Part shown: positions 1 through 11,250 of the stretch, piece by piece
How the letters are laid out: the number at the start of each line of letters is the position of its first letter
Numbering within the stretch: the first letter of the stretch is position 1
Source of the DNA: Hymenopus coronatus
Lineage: Eukaryota > Arthropoda > Insecta > Mantodea > Hymenopodidae
Direction: 5' to 3'
DNA length: 64,000 nt
Assembly: GCA_030762935.1 (NCBI GenBank)
Contig: CM060886.1
Location: 31,474,509 to 31,538,508, forward strand
The notes under the pieces: generated by a model
Seen by the model: the letters and a program-made list of their open reading frames with translations, nothing else
The model's database searches: none
Told to the model about the DNA's origin: nothing
Position numbers and translations under genes: made by a program

Positions 1-2047
1 CTTTCTGTAATTTCTGTGTAGATTCCTCTACTGTATGTCCTATTGCCATTATTCCTGTGTCGTCAGCGAAGGCAGCCATAGTAGTATCATCTTGATATGG
101 AATATCCCTAGTAAATTATAAGGAACAGTATTGGCCCCAAGACGCTTCCTTGAGGTACTCCAGCAGCTATATTCTTTAATTCAGAGTATTCATTTCCATA
201 TTTAACTCGGAAATATCTCCCTTCAATATAGGATAATAATATTTGATAAAAGTGCTCAGGTAGATCTCGTTGAAGCTTAAAAATTAGACCTTTGTGCCAT
301 ACTTTATCGAAGGCTTTGGCCACATCTAGAAATACTCCAGAACAAATTTTCTTTTCCTCTAACGTTCTTTCTATGATATCGACTATACGATGTACTTGAT
401 CAATAGTTGAATGTTGTTTCTAAATCCAAACTGGTGTTCTGGTATTAACTTACTTTCCTCTATTATAGGTTTTAATTGCTTTAACAATAGTTTTTCAAAT
501 AGCTTAGATAATTGAGATAAGAGTGAAATCGGTCTGTATGATTCCTTTTCATTAGGGTTTTTTCCAGGTTTAAGGATCATGAGCACTTCTGCTACCTTCC
601 ATTGACTTGGGATATATTTAAGTCTTAATTCAGTATTTATTATGTGTAGTAGCTGGATAAGAGCTTTTTGTGGTAATTCTTTGAGAATGTGTCCTGTGAT
701 TAAATCATATCCTGGTGCTTTTTTTGCATTTATATTCTGCTGTATTTCACGTTTTAATTCTTTGAGCGTTACACTCCTAAGTTCTATACCTTCCTTTTTC
801 TTGCCATGTTTTATGTTCTCTTCAGATGTTTGCCTAGATAAAGGTTGAAAAATCTCTTCTAGATAGTTGGCGAATAGGTCTGCTTCATCTTTATCGCTCC
901 TTGCCCATGCTCCATCTCCTTTTTTTATTGGCGGAATTTGATTAATAGGTCTTTTAATACTCCTGGTTGCCTTCCATAAAGAGTAATCGGTATCTTTATC
1001 TGCTGTTAGTCCTTTCATATAGATAGTAAATGATTTATTTTTGATACTACTGATCAAATTCTTTAACTTATTACAGGTTTGATTTAATCGCTTTTTATCT
1101 TCTAGTGCCCGTGTTCTCTGCCACTTTTTACGCAGTTTTCTTTTTTCACCAATTAACTCCTTCACTTCCATTGGATAGGAGATATCATTTATGTTATTTC
1201 TACTTTTTTCAGGAGTATGGTTCCATGCTGCTTGTTGAATATTAGTAACAAAGAGATCTATCTCTGCTTCCAACTGTTGCAGTGTTTTTAAAGGAACATT
1301 AAGTTCGATAGTGCTCTCTAATTCATTTTTGAACCCTTCCCAATTTGTTTTATTATTAATTAGTCTTGGGGGCTATCCTTTATTATTATATTATCACTTA
1401 CTGTTAATATGATAGGGGAATGATCTAATGAAATATCATAATCCTCATTTACGTGCACATAATTGTTAGAGATACCCTTCGTTATGAAAAAATCAATTAA
1501 ATCTGGTGTTTTGTTTTCATCTGTCTGTAGGTTTTCCAGTTGAATGGAATTGGCACTTTGTTTTAATAGCTGCCCTATACAGCTCCCTTCCTTTAGTAGT
1601 AATTATTCTTGATCCCCAATGAGAATGTTTGGCGTTATAATCACCTCGAATAATAAAGTTATTTCCTAAAGTCTTAAAGAGGTTGATATAATCCTCTTCT
1701 TTTAGATTATACCTTGGAGGACAATATATTGCAGAAACATTAAAAGACTTAGTTTTAAGTTGGATAGTGATAGTTATCACTTGCATTTCTTCGGTTTCTA
1801 TTTTACGTTCTTCGTAGCATTTAATGCAATTTTTAATTATTACTGCGGAGCCCCCTCTTGCTTTATCAGATGGATGGTCTGAACGGTAGATGTCATAACC
1901 TCTTATTCTAACATATGATTGTTTAGCCAAATGCGTTTTGGATATTAAGCATATATCTATTTTCTTGCTTTTCAGGAACAGTTCCAACTCCTGAATACGC
2001 TGTTGCAAACCGTTTGCATTCCATGATAATATTCTATATGTGTGTGC
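1..2047 (-). pseudogene. Jockey-type LINE ORF2 (endonuclease + reverse transcriptase), decayed, runs off left edge
   Basis: Read on the minus strand, the ORF opens with MAHTYRILSWNANGL at 2047, the standard start of a Jockey-clade apurinic endonuclease. GGSAVIIK and GDYNAKHSHWGS follow. The endonuclease tail (NKTPDLIDFFITKG) continues in another frame near 1500-1380. The reverse transcriptase follows with ESYRPISLLSQLSKLFEKLL, EHQFGFRN, AKAFDKVWHKG, AAGVPQGSVLGPILF and, at about 60-90, AFADDTGIMAIG (the catalytic DD box). Frameshifts near 1515, 410 and 110 break it, and the normally acidic ETHL motif reads KTHL, so it is inactive. The 3' end lies outside the window. The Jockey assignment rests on motif recognition; the exact family is unknown. 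Confidence 0.85.
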
Positions 2048-2051
2048 CATT

Positions 2052-2315
2052 TTATTTAATTTTGTTAAGTCTATCTTCAAGCTCTCTTAATCTATCATAA
2101 ATCAGTTTGTTGGTATATTTCTGCTCGTCCAGTATTTCTAGGATGCGTATTATAGCTTTATCAACAGTTGGAAATTCAGCTTTACTATTACGTGTTGCTG
2201 CTGCATAATTCTTCTGTTCTCTATTAGGTTCATCCACTATTACTTCACTTTCTTCTAGAACCATATCTAAGTTACAATTCCCTCGAGTCTTATGACTCTG
2301 TCTTTGATTTTTCAT
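2052..2315 (-). pseudogene. C-terminal end of Jockey LINE ORF1 (gag-like)
   Basis: An 87-residue minus-strand reading frame ends at 2052 and overlaps the ORF2 start at 2047 by a few bases, the usual ORF1/ORF2 arrangement of Jockey elements. It carries NYAAATRNSK, a motif typical of insect LINE gag proteins, then a charged helical stretch ending in RLRELEDRLNKIK that looks like a short coiled coil. No zinc knuckles are visible, so the CCHC part of a gag protein is missing or decayed. Confidence 0.6.
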
Positions 2316-2976
2316 TATTTCGTTCCTCCTTTTTTGCAGCTCCTTAGCTACTTCGCATCCACGATTCTATAGATACTGATAGCTTTTTAAGGCCAACCTT
2401 TTGTTTTTATCACTTTTCTTTTGTTCACTCCAACCGCTTTGCTGTTGAGTCTAAACCCTAAATCAAATCTATTAAGCACTTCATTTTTTGTGCCCTCCCA
2501 ATACATATTTCGTTATATTGTTAGCTTGTATCCTTTCCAAAAAGGTACCACAAATTTTTTATTCTTGAGTATTTATTTTTTGACCCTCTCGTTGCAAAAT
2601 TTATAAACTGCTTCAGTTGATTTCACTGCTCCAACATTTATGATTGACCATACTACTAGGTCATCAGAAAATAGTAGACCAGGGATCTCAGTTAAAATCC
2701 CTGCTAAACATTAGCATATTCATAATAATTTAGATATTTACTTTAAAAGATTTGTTGTAGAAAATAACTTTTCTGTACATTGTATGTTGTAAAAGTGTCA
2801 ACTTTAACATTTTCTCAGTTTTAGGGAAATATTTCTGTGATTTTATAAATAGCATTTAGATTTGTTGATTTTTATTACATAATGCAGCAACTTAGCTTTC
2901 TGTTAGTGCTGTCTCTAAAATAGACCATATTTTGAAACAATGTAACAAAATACATTGTAATGCGAGCGACCCAACT
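2316..2976. other. AT-rich stretch, possible reverse-transcriptase scrap
   Basis: No intact gene is visible. On the minus strand near 2690-2600 a short reading frame LFSDDLVVWS resembles the catalytic DD box of a reverse transcriptase followed by a K/E-rich stretch, but nothing around it is open. The rest is AT-rich sequence without recognisable structure. Confidence 0.3.
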
Positions 2977-3031
2977 ATGGTAACCATTACACCTTGGGAA
3001 GAGTCACCATCCGTGGTGTAATGGTTACCAT
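2977..3031 (+). repeat. 17-bp inverted repeat formed by a folded-back SINE head
   Basis: ATGGTAACCATTACACC at 2977-2993 is the exact reverse complement of 3015-3031, with a 21-nt loop between. The right arm is the 5' tRNA-like head (box A region) of the SINE that follows, so the left arm looks like a short inverted duplication of the SINE start. Confidence 0.8.
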
Positions 3032-3285
3032 GCTAACTTCATATACCCAAGGTCAAGGGTTCAAACCCGGTGGAGGACGATGGATTTTTTCAGGCGTAAA
3101 AATCCTTAGCATGGCTTCCTTTGGTTGGTCCCGAGTTGTACAGTTATGACATGTAAAAGAACCTCAAGCCTGAAAAAGAGGCCTCAGCAAAATTAAGCAG
3201 TCTTTCATGCCCAGTATTGAATGGGATGCTGAGAATCACATTAGTTAAATAGCATCCATAAATAAAACTGAATTTCATTTTTGCT
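3008..3285 (+). mobile_element. tRNA-derived SINE, family B
   Basis: The head reads GGTGTAATGGTTACCA (box A-like), and GGTTCAAACCC near 3059-3069 is a good RNA polymerase III box B. The body carries ATGGATTTTTTCAGGCGT and AAAATCCTTAGCATGGCTTCC, which recur in the copies near 60.0 and 63.2 kb. The tail ends in AATAAAACTGAATTTCATTTTT, similar to the copy ending at 29670. SINEs of this kind use LINE machinery for movement. Boundaries are approximate; no target duplication was found. Confidence 0.75.
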
Positions 3286-3289
3286 GCTG

Positions 3290-3965
3290 AATAAGACAGA
3301 TTGAAAAGTATCCACAGAAATCTCAGAATGGGTACAACAAATTTAATTTAATTTTGGTTTGTATGTGGAACAAAATTTTTATAGTAAATGTAGAGTGTTT
3401 GGAAATATGAAACAACTAACTTCTTGTCATGGTCACATGCAATTCTTAATTTATCTCACCTTACACAAATCCATTTTCTATTCCATCTGCAAATGCCTGA
3501 GATTCTTATCTGTTGAATATAGGTTTTTAGGATTTCACAAAAATTCTTTGATTAGCTTCTATCATGGATGTATTATTTTATAAAGAAATAATTTTTGCAG
3601 ATAGATAATATGGAAGCAAACTTTTTTCAGAGTATTAAAAAGATAAACAAAATCACATTACCACCACCACCACCCCCCACCCCTCTCTAAATTTGTTCAG
3701 CAATAAATTCTCTTTCAAAGTCTTGTTTTTAGAAAAAGATGGAGCACAGAAATTGTTACATTTCAAGCACAGTGTTATAAACCTTGCTTGCTTATAGATA
3801 GTTTATTTCATCTTTTCAATTAAAAACTACATACGTACATAATTACTTTCCTGGAGTTGCTGAATTTGGTATCATATGCAGTTAACATCCTGGTTATTTA
3901 TGTATATGTATCATTCCCTGTAATTATACATTCTTATACACTATTAACTAAATCTATTTATCTCT
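3290..3965. other. non-coding AT-rich DNA
   Basis: There is no gene, only short open frames without any recognisable motif. A (CCA)n-like C-rich stretch lies at about 3661-3683. No further structure is seen. Confidence 0.5.
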
Positions 3966-4313
3966 TTTATACTTGCAGCCTCATCAGTTTTGTTTAAGAT
4001 CCTCTCTTTGTTTGGCAATTTTCCTCCCCCATTTCTCTCTTACTTTCCCTGTATAATTACATAGTTGTTTCAGAAATTCTTTTTTATTGTTTCCAAAAAA
4101 GTTTTAAGTACACTATCTCTGTTAGTAACTTTTCCCAATTTTTATTTCTTTGCACTAAATTATACAGTGTAAATTATCTATATTGTCACATAATGGGCAT
4201 GAATCTCTACCTACTTTTAGACCGTTTAATAACATTGTTCCTGTTCTTGCCCATGCTGTTTCCATTTTTCCACTGACATCAATGTATTTTTTTTCTTCCC
4301 CGTATTTCTTAGT

Positions 4314-4372
4314 CTGCCTGCGGTGCCATAAGTAGTTAAAGCGGGTGTTAAACAGTACCAAAAAAAAAAAAA
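4314..4372 (+). mobile_element. 5'-truncated SINE, family C, inserted in the LINE
   Basis: The 3' end of SINE-C (GGTGCCATAAGTAGTTAAAGC and the terminal TTAAACAGTACC followed by poly-A) sits here. It is flanked by TATTTCTTAGT before and TATTCTTAGT after, an imperfect target duplication of 10-11 bp. It shares its end with the copies at 29017-29198 and 63100-63186. Confidence 0.75.
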
Positions 4373-6381
4373 CATATTCTTAGTATTCCTATACAATATT
4401 AAAATACTCTTATCCCTTAAGTTACCTATTATTTCTTGTTTCCCTATATTGTCTATCCTCACACTTTATTCCATAATTTTTTTCCCCTATTGTCAGTTGA
4501 TTGTCTAGCTCCCCCAATCCAATTTCTCTTACAATTTCATTTAATTGACACAACCAATTTCTTTCCCATTTTGCTGATACTTGTGTCCTATAACAAACTT
4601 TCAGAATATTTCCTACCTCTAGTGCTAGGATCCTGTTCCAGTATTTCATTATCCATTTAACTACTGCTCCCTTCCTCCCAGCTCTCCCCAATTCAACTAA
4701 TGCTACTCCATTTTGAGCTATTCTTAGTAATTCCAATATCATTTTGCATCCAATATCATATGAATTTGATCTATACATTCCCACCCTTTTTCCATTTCCC
4801 AAACTTTTATTCCATGCATCATACTTAATTCCACTGTTGCTATATATATTCTCTCAAGTCAATTTACTCTCATATTTGGTATTTTTTAAGCATGTTCTTA
4901 TGCTGCTTATGGTTAATTTCCCCTTACCTAGCACATTTTTCCTTTGCTCTGTCCATTTTCCATTGTTGCTTAGCCTTACTCCTAAGTAATCAAACTTGTT
5001 TACAACTTCGAGTTCACTCCCCTCTAGCCACCATCGCTCTCTTCTCTGCTGAGCTTATTCCTGTTTTTGCAAACCATAATTTTTTATTTATTTTTAAACC
5101 CCATTTTTTGCAGCATTTCTCTGTTGCTTCTATTTCTTCTTTCACTTGTGATTGCTGCTACCACTAGATCATCCATAAAGAGCTGATATATCTTTATTTT
5201 TGATTGATGGGCAATGTGCATTTTCTTTTGCTTTTTTCTTGGAGTATGACAAATTAAATAAAATGGGACTTAATTTATAACTGTGCCTTGAACAAATTGT
5301 ATTTAGTACCCAATCTGTTACTTTTTTTTATTTATAAGCCTAATGCAGGATTGATTAACTGAATATGATAGTCTAAAAGTCGTATGAATTTCTTGCTCAG
5401 TCACTTTGTTCTCAACTTATACCAAGGTGTATCCTTTGTATGGTGACATAGGCCTTTTCTAGATCTGCAAAAAATAAATATATCCTTTGTTACTTAGTTA
5501 TTTATCTATTATTGTTCTTATTATAAAAAAAAGTTCCATTATCGACTTTCCTTTTCTAAACCCCCATGTAGATCGGATAATTTACCTTCTCTCTCTGCCG
5601 ATTCCTGCAGTCACTTTGCCAGCATCCCTGTAAACACGTTACCTATCCGGATAATAGACTAATGCCTTTGTAGTTACTTGGACTTTCCCTTTATAAATTG
5701 GTACTATAACTGCCCATTTCCAATTTTGTGGAAGCCTTCCTCTCTTGAGAAGCACATTGAACAGTTTTCCTAACATTACCCCTCTTTTGCTATTTTCATG
5801 CCACTCCCTCCAGAATTTCCCTGGTATTCCATCTATTCCATTAATTTATTGAACTGCTCTCTTATGTCATTCTCCAATATTTCCTGGTCTAATGTTTTGT
5901 CGCAAATATATAACTCCCCTAGTACTTTTGTTTGTATTAGCATATTACTTCCACCTAATACCTACTTTCTAAAAATATTCCTTCCATTTCTTAGGATCAA
6001 TTTTATTCTGCAAAACTCTAGTCCTCGATATTTTTTTTTACCAACTCCCATATCGTTTTGCTGTGTCATAGATCTTTTTCCCAATTTTATCAATCCACTC
6101 TTTCTTTTTCTCTTCAATTAACATTTATAGCCCCACCTTGCTAATAAAAAATTATCTTTTTTGACCCATTCTTCTGATTGTTTCCATCTCCTAAACTCTC
6201 TTTCTATTCTATTTCTTGCTGCAATGCAATACCCATCATACCATTGATTCCTGATTTTCATTGTTATTCCTGCTAACTCCTCTTCCCCTTCCAGGTATAG
6301 CATTGCTTCTTTGACTTTTCCTTCCTCAATAAGAGATTTCTTTCCTCTACCTGAATTTAAATTCCCAATAAATAATTCTCT

Positions 6382-6558
6382 TATTAAAATATTAATGGGA
6401 ATGCACAGTGAAGTAACTAATCAATTATGAGTAAAAACATAGATTACACTCAAACTTCACTCTTGAAATAAAGTAACTTACTTTGGACATGTTCAGTGGC
6501 TGTTGCCACCATTTTCAAAGGAGATGGACGTTCCATCTGTTTTTACTCTTAATTAAAT
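6382..6558. mobile_element. 177-bp unidentified insert with 11-bp target duplication
   Basis: AATAATTCTCT occurs on both sides (6371-6381 and 6559-6569), and the LINE coding remnants resume outside it, so these 177 bases are a later insertion. On the minus strand it contains a stretch around GAAAATGGTGGCAACAGCC that is stylistically like the 3' ends of Penelope-like elements, but no coding motif is left. Family unknown. Confidence 0.65.
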
Positions 6559-7666
6559 AATAATTCTCTCTCCTCTGTACGCCATCTGTAATTTTCAATG
6601 GTTTTACCTTCCTCTATATCTTCTTCCAACTCTTAATTCTTTCACTGTTGTAAAAGTTCCTCTTAATGGGAAATGGTAGCTATTCAATACCCTTTGTAGA
6701 ACCTTAAAATCCTTGAGATCATTATCTAAATTCTTAGAATATAACATATAATCAATAACACTTTCTTCCCTTTCATTGACAGATGTGAATTCCCCTGAAT
6801 TGGTCGATCCTTTTACCCTGTTACACATTAATAGATTATTAACTTCACAAAATTCTATTAACTTTTTCCCTTCTTTGTTCTTTATTTTGCCTTTGTTATG
6901 CCTCTTTATATAAATATTTTCTTTTATTTGTTAAACTTCTAAATCAACTAAATGTAATTGTTCTTCTCCAGTCCCCTAATTCAAGAAATCTAAATTACCA
7001 TTCTTCTGTCACCAAACTTCCATGTCGTTCTCTAACTTATTATAAAAGCTTGCATCATAAAAGATTATATACTACACCCAAACCTTAGTTTTGGCACTTT
7101 CTTGTCACATTTAGTAACATGACCTATACTCTTTATTTCCTTTGCTCCAAAATTTCTTTCCTTTCTGATAAACACTCCTATTGCCCCTGAGATCCTACCT
7201 TTCATTTTCTTTTTCACTCCATTTTTTCTGAAATAGTTATAACCCTCTATATTTTATACTTGTTTTTTTGTTACCCATGTTTCCACCACTGCAATCACAT
7301 CACCCCACTTCTGTTAATTCACCTCTGTGTATTTTGTCCATTAGTTTTTCAGCATCCCAACATAAGACCGCCAGAGTTGACCCATTCTAGTCCAAATCTG
7401 TCCTGTTTTGTCTAAACTGTTGCCGCTTTGCTCTTGTCCTGGTTAATGCTTGCTTGTAATTGCTTCGTACCTTTTTGATTGTGTAACATATTTTTCTCAT
7501 CCAGAATTCACAGTATCAATCAGTGTTATTACAGACAGCTTAATGCTACATTTGGATTAATAAGAAAATATATTTGTTAAATTATGTTTTATGGAAAGAT
7601 AGAAGAGCTGTTTTAGTTTATTAATTGAAATCAACATTTCCATAACTGTTTTATTTTTGTCTTCTC

Positions 7667-7790
7667 AGGATGAGGGAAAACCTCGAAATTGGGTAACTTA
7701 CTCTAAGCAAGAATTGAATTTGCACTTGAATGTAAGGCAGACGTGCTACCCCCACACTACTGAGGCAGGTGCAATGTTTTTGTTATCCTG
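7667..7790 (-). mobile_element. tRNA-derived SINE, family A, antisense partial copy
   Basis: The reverse complement of this stretch reads CTGCCTCAGTAGTGTGGGGG TAGCACGTCTGCC, then TTGCTTAGAGTAAGTTACCC and TTTTCCCTCATCCTGAGAAG. It matches the complete copy at 43270-43533 from the tRNA-like head through the internal conserved block, but lacks the 3' half and poly-A. Confidence 0.75.
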
Positions 7791-7930
7791 AGTCAAATGT
7801 CCTCAAAATATGTGGATGAGGAAAAACAGCAGCTTCACACATAGAAGCTCCACAGATATTTGTATTAAATATTTTAGCAGAAATAAATGTATAAATGTAA
7901 AAAGAAGCTAGTAACAGTGAAGAATAACAC

Positions 7931-8058
7931 AAATATTAATATAAAAATAATAGTTGCAACAAATCTTCACTTATCTTTTGGAATCCTTGCCTGGACTACT
8001 AAGGATTCCAAAAGATAAGTGAAGATTTGTTGCAACTATTATTTTTATATTAATATTT
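7931..8058. repeat. 58-bp perfect palindrome with 12-nt loop
   Basis: Bases 7931-7988 are the exact reverse complement of 8001-8058; the loop is GCCTGGACTACT at 7989-8000. If transcribed as part of the Trip13 pre-mRNA it would form an unbroken 58-bp stem about 300 bases before the exon at 8365. A similar sequence (AGAAATAAATGTAT) lies on both sides, which fits an origin by template switching or a fold-back element. No terminal motif of a known transposon is seen. Confidence 0.9.
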
Positions 8059-8364
8059 TAGAAATAAATGTATTTATTTTTTCACCCATAATCAGTATTT
8101 AATAATTTCTACACAAAGAGTTATAGAGAAATAAGAGATAATTTCTTTCTGGTTTACGATAGCTTTCTAATTATATCTTTAGTAAATTTGGATTAAACTA
8201 AATGCTTAGATAGCCATTATATGTGAAATGAAATGTTCTAAATTATATTCATTTATGCATCATAAAGGTTTTCAAATGAATTTTCAGCATTATAATGTGC
8301 ATTCTCTTTATCCAAATGTGCACTTTTAAAATTGCTTAAGACAGCTCATTTTTTTGTGTTTCAG

Positions 8365-8524
8365 TTGTCTTCCAAGGCATGATTTGCAACATTATATTAA
8401 TAGTGAGATTTGTGATGGAACATTTACCACAGGGAACACAATTAAGAACTTCAGCAATCCTTTATTAAATGAACATGTTGAATCAATTAGCTTCAGTGGA
8501 CTTAACAAAGAAGATAGTAATGTG
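8365..8524 (+). CDS. Trip13: Trip13/Pch2 exon (first one found; N-terminal domain)
   Basis: The exon follows a pyrimidine-rich acceptor ending TTTCAG and ends before GTAAGC. The first base completes a codon begun in an upstream exon, and the exon ends in phase 0 (GTG). It encodes CLPRHDLQHYINSEICDG, then NPLLNEHVESISFSG. The latter aligns with the segment FDEPFLTRNVQSVSI of animal TRIP13, the N-terminal domain that contacts the HORMA substrate/p31comet adaptor. The preceding exon, with the start codon and about 25-30 residues, was not found in the window. Confidence 0.88.
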
Positions 8525-8626
8525 GTAAGCTGTACATTTAAATCTTAAGAGTAATATGCATAAGGTCATTCAGTGTTATGTACTTGGATATGCATTAGTC
8601 AATTTTCATTACAAAGCAACCCAAGT

Positions 8627-8689
8627 CTTCCTTCCTTCCTTCCTTCCTTCCTTCCTTCCTTCCTTCCTTCCTTCCTTCCTTCCTTCCCT
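8627..8689. repeat. (TTCC)n microsatellite
   Basis: About 15 uninterrupted TTCC units lie 100 bases after the Trip13 exon donor site. Confidence 0.95.
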
Positions 8690-10319
8690 TCTTTTCTTCC
8701 TTCTCTATACACTTCAGTTTTTTATTGACTGAAAAAATGTGCTGAAAACATATAGTGATGTATGAATGAATGTAACAAATCATTTAGAAATGTATATAAC
8801 ACCACTTACTCATAATTATTCAAAACATGTTTCAAAATCATCTATGCCTTTGCTCTCAACCAGAAATCAAGTGTTGCATAAGTGATGACTAGTTGAAACT
8901 GTTTCTTCCTGGAAAGGTCTTTAGAATTTATTGGAGTTCTTGTTCTCAACAGTTAAAGTTTGTTCCCATGTTGTGAGTTCCTGTTTCTTAGTAACATATT
9001 TTAGGAAATTTGCTTTTCACCCCTGGGTACTTGACTGTTCAGCAAACTCTTTATAAAACATAACTTCATTACCCCAGTCAGCAGGACTTGCATAAAAATG
9101 CAAATTCACCCAAAAAAGACAGTATAATTTTATTCTGTTACTCAGAACATAGGCATATACCAATTAAATTGCAATAGTTGGAAAAAACTGATGTTTTTAT
9201 TTAGGGTCTTCGAAATGTGCTGGTGAATCTCAGCATATAATTTTTGGATGGAAGTAATACTTCCTCTATCTGTCATTTTCTTCTTATGGTCCAATTCTGT
9301 ATATCCTGCTGTACTTCTCATAAAGCAATTTCATTAGTTGTTATTCTGCTTTCATCCCCTCATCTTAGAAATCAGGCTTCACTTCCGTAACACAATACTG
9401 GTCTTAAAAAGTGTTTTGTTGTATTGAGAAGATAAAAAGAAATGTGGAAACATACATGAAACAACAGAGATTTCTAATGTGTCCTTTAATCCTACATTGA
9501 GAAAATAAAAAAGCAAAATGCAAACTAGTATTAAAGGGCACATAATGCAAATTAAAATTGGAAACATTAAAAAATCAGCTGACTTACTTACCGTTTGGTT
9601 TAAGATTTTGCCAGTAGAGAGCATGTTCTGCCTCTTGTTTTGGAGGTCACACTAAAGAGCTGCCAATATTCAAGGATAACACCATTGACCATATCATGTC
9701 ACAGTAAGAGATATAGATCTGGGAGTATATATTCATTTAAATATTTAAAAACAGCCTTTATGAATTTATATATCAATGCAAAAGACAATCCAAAAGTTTA
9801 AGTTTATTTTGCCACCGGTAGAGGATGCAAGGAAGACACACAATTCACCAAATTCAGCAGTCATTTAACTGAAGAGGCTGGCAATGACCAGCAAAAGCTT
9901 TAAAGTGAAGCTAGAGTACAACCCATTATTTAATAATTGTAGACAAGTAATCTTTACAGGGTTGTACATGAAACATGCAATACAGTGCAGCAATTGTCAT
10001 GGCTGAATCAAGTGTTGGAAATTAAGTTGCAAGACACAAGTATTGTGGTATGATACCTTTGCACAGTGATATTGGCTACCATGCTCCCATTCCAGCTCCA
10101 AGGTTGTGGTTGAGTACATGCATGTACTTTTACTCATATGAGTCAATTTGGAATAGCCTGCTGTTGAGGATATTAGTTCTACTAGCCCATTTCCACATTT
10201 GGTTCTAGACCTAGTATGAATCTTGTTTGTTATACTATTGCTACTATTGTTGTTCTAATATTGCATTCAACTCTGTCAGTAGATGTGCTATTTGGCAAAC
10301 TATGAAAGAGTATGGCATT

Positions 10320-11250
10320 ATTAATATTAATATTATTAAGGATATAGGCTTCAAGGTATAGATAATATATGAAAATAATCTTTCAGAATCTATAGAAACT
10401 AAATGTGGAGTAAGACAAGGGTGTATTCTTTCCCCAACAATATTCTTAATAGTGTTGGATAGAACTATGAGAAAGGTAATAGGAAAAAGGAAAAGGGGAA
10501 TTCAATGGGGATTAATAATTGTCTTGCAGATCTTGATTTTGCAGATGATATATGTTTGCTAGCTCAAAGATTTAGGGATATGGAGACTAAGATCAAGAGG
10601 TTACAAGAAGCAATGAATGTTGAATTGAAAACAAACTCCTCTAAAACAAACAGATGATAAATTATAATTATCAAAATAAATTAGAAGTAAATGATGTAGA
10701 AATTGAAGAAGTATGGTTACAAAAACAGGAGGAGCAGAAGAAGATATAAAAAGATGGATTCAACTAGCAAATGCGTAGTTATACCCACATGGAAAAATAA
10801 TTACATCTCTTTGAAGACAAAACTTAGGTTAGGTTATATTATGGTTGTGAAACATGGAAAGTCACAGAAGTAACAAACAAAATGGTGCAGGTCTTTGTAA
10901 ATAGATGTCTGAGGCATATCTTAAATATAAGATGGCCGGAAATAATATCGAATGAAGAATTGTGGGGAAAAACCAACCAATCACCAATATATTGTCAAAT
11001 AAAACAAAGAAAGTGAAAATGGATAGGCCTCATGTTGATAAAACCAGATGGAGCCATTGAGAACACATTATGGACTGAAACCCCTAAGCAGCAAGAAAGA
11101 GAGGACAACCTAAGAAAACGGAAGTGATCAGTAGAGGAGGAAGCAAAGGAAAGAGGAAAAAGCTGGAGAGAAGCAAAATAGCTGGCTGGAAACAGAGCTG
11201 GAGGAACCTTACTGCTGCCTTATGTTCCACTTAGGAACAACAGGAAATAG
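10320..11250 (+). pseudogene. 3' end of a LINE reverse transcriptase
   Basis: Plus-strand fragments spell the catalytic block LADLDFADDICLLAQRFRDM near 10525-10580, then, across frameshifts, YGCETWKVTE (about 10845), NRCLRHILNIRWPE (about 10900), QRKWKWIGHMLIKPDG (about 11010), KQQERGQPKKTE and WRNLTAALCST. This order and wording are typical of the endonuclease-reverse transcriptase LINEs widespread in invertebrates. Numerous frameshifts make it inactive, and the 5' half is absent. Clade not assigned. Confidence 0.8.

Larger units (their letters stand above)
3970..7425 (-). mobile_element. decayed LINE (endonuclease, RT and C-terminal zinc-knuckle remnants)
   Basis: Reading the minus strand from about 7420 leftwards gives an endonuclease-like stretch (VVETWVTKK, then GAIGVFIRK near 7330-7150), SVIDYMLYS near 6750 (end of an AP-endonuclease domain), RT blocks between 6100 and 5160, a C-terminal part at 4802-4422 (ALVELGRAGRKGAVVKW) and a cysteine motif CPLCDNIDNLHC near 4205-4160. 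Many stops and frameshifts make this a fossil. It is interrupted by a SINE at about 4314-4372 and an unidentified 177-bp insert at 6382-6558. It has the same C-terminal style as the + strand fragment at 38.1-39.2 kb. Clade not assigned. Confidence 0.7.

Noticed and set aside
3015..3080. Possible functional tRNA gene with good A and B boxes
   Set aside because: The arms do not pair into a cloverleaf and the same head recurs with a common body in other copies, so it is a SINE head.
7400..8364. Search for the missing first Trip13 coding exon
   Set aside because: No ATG-led frame ending in phase 2 before a good donor and resembling a TRIP13 N-terminus was found; the region is SINE and palindrome.
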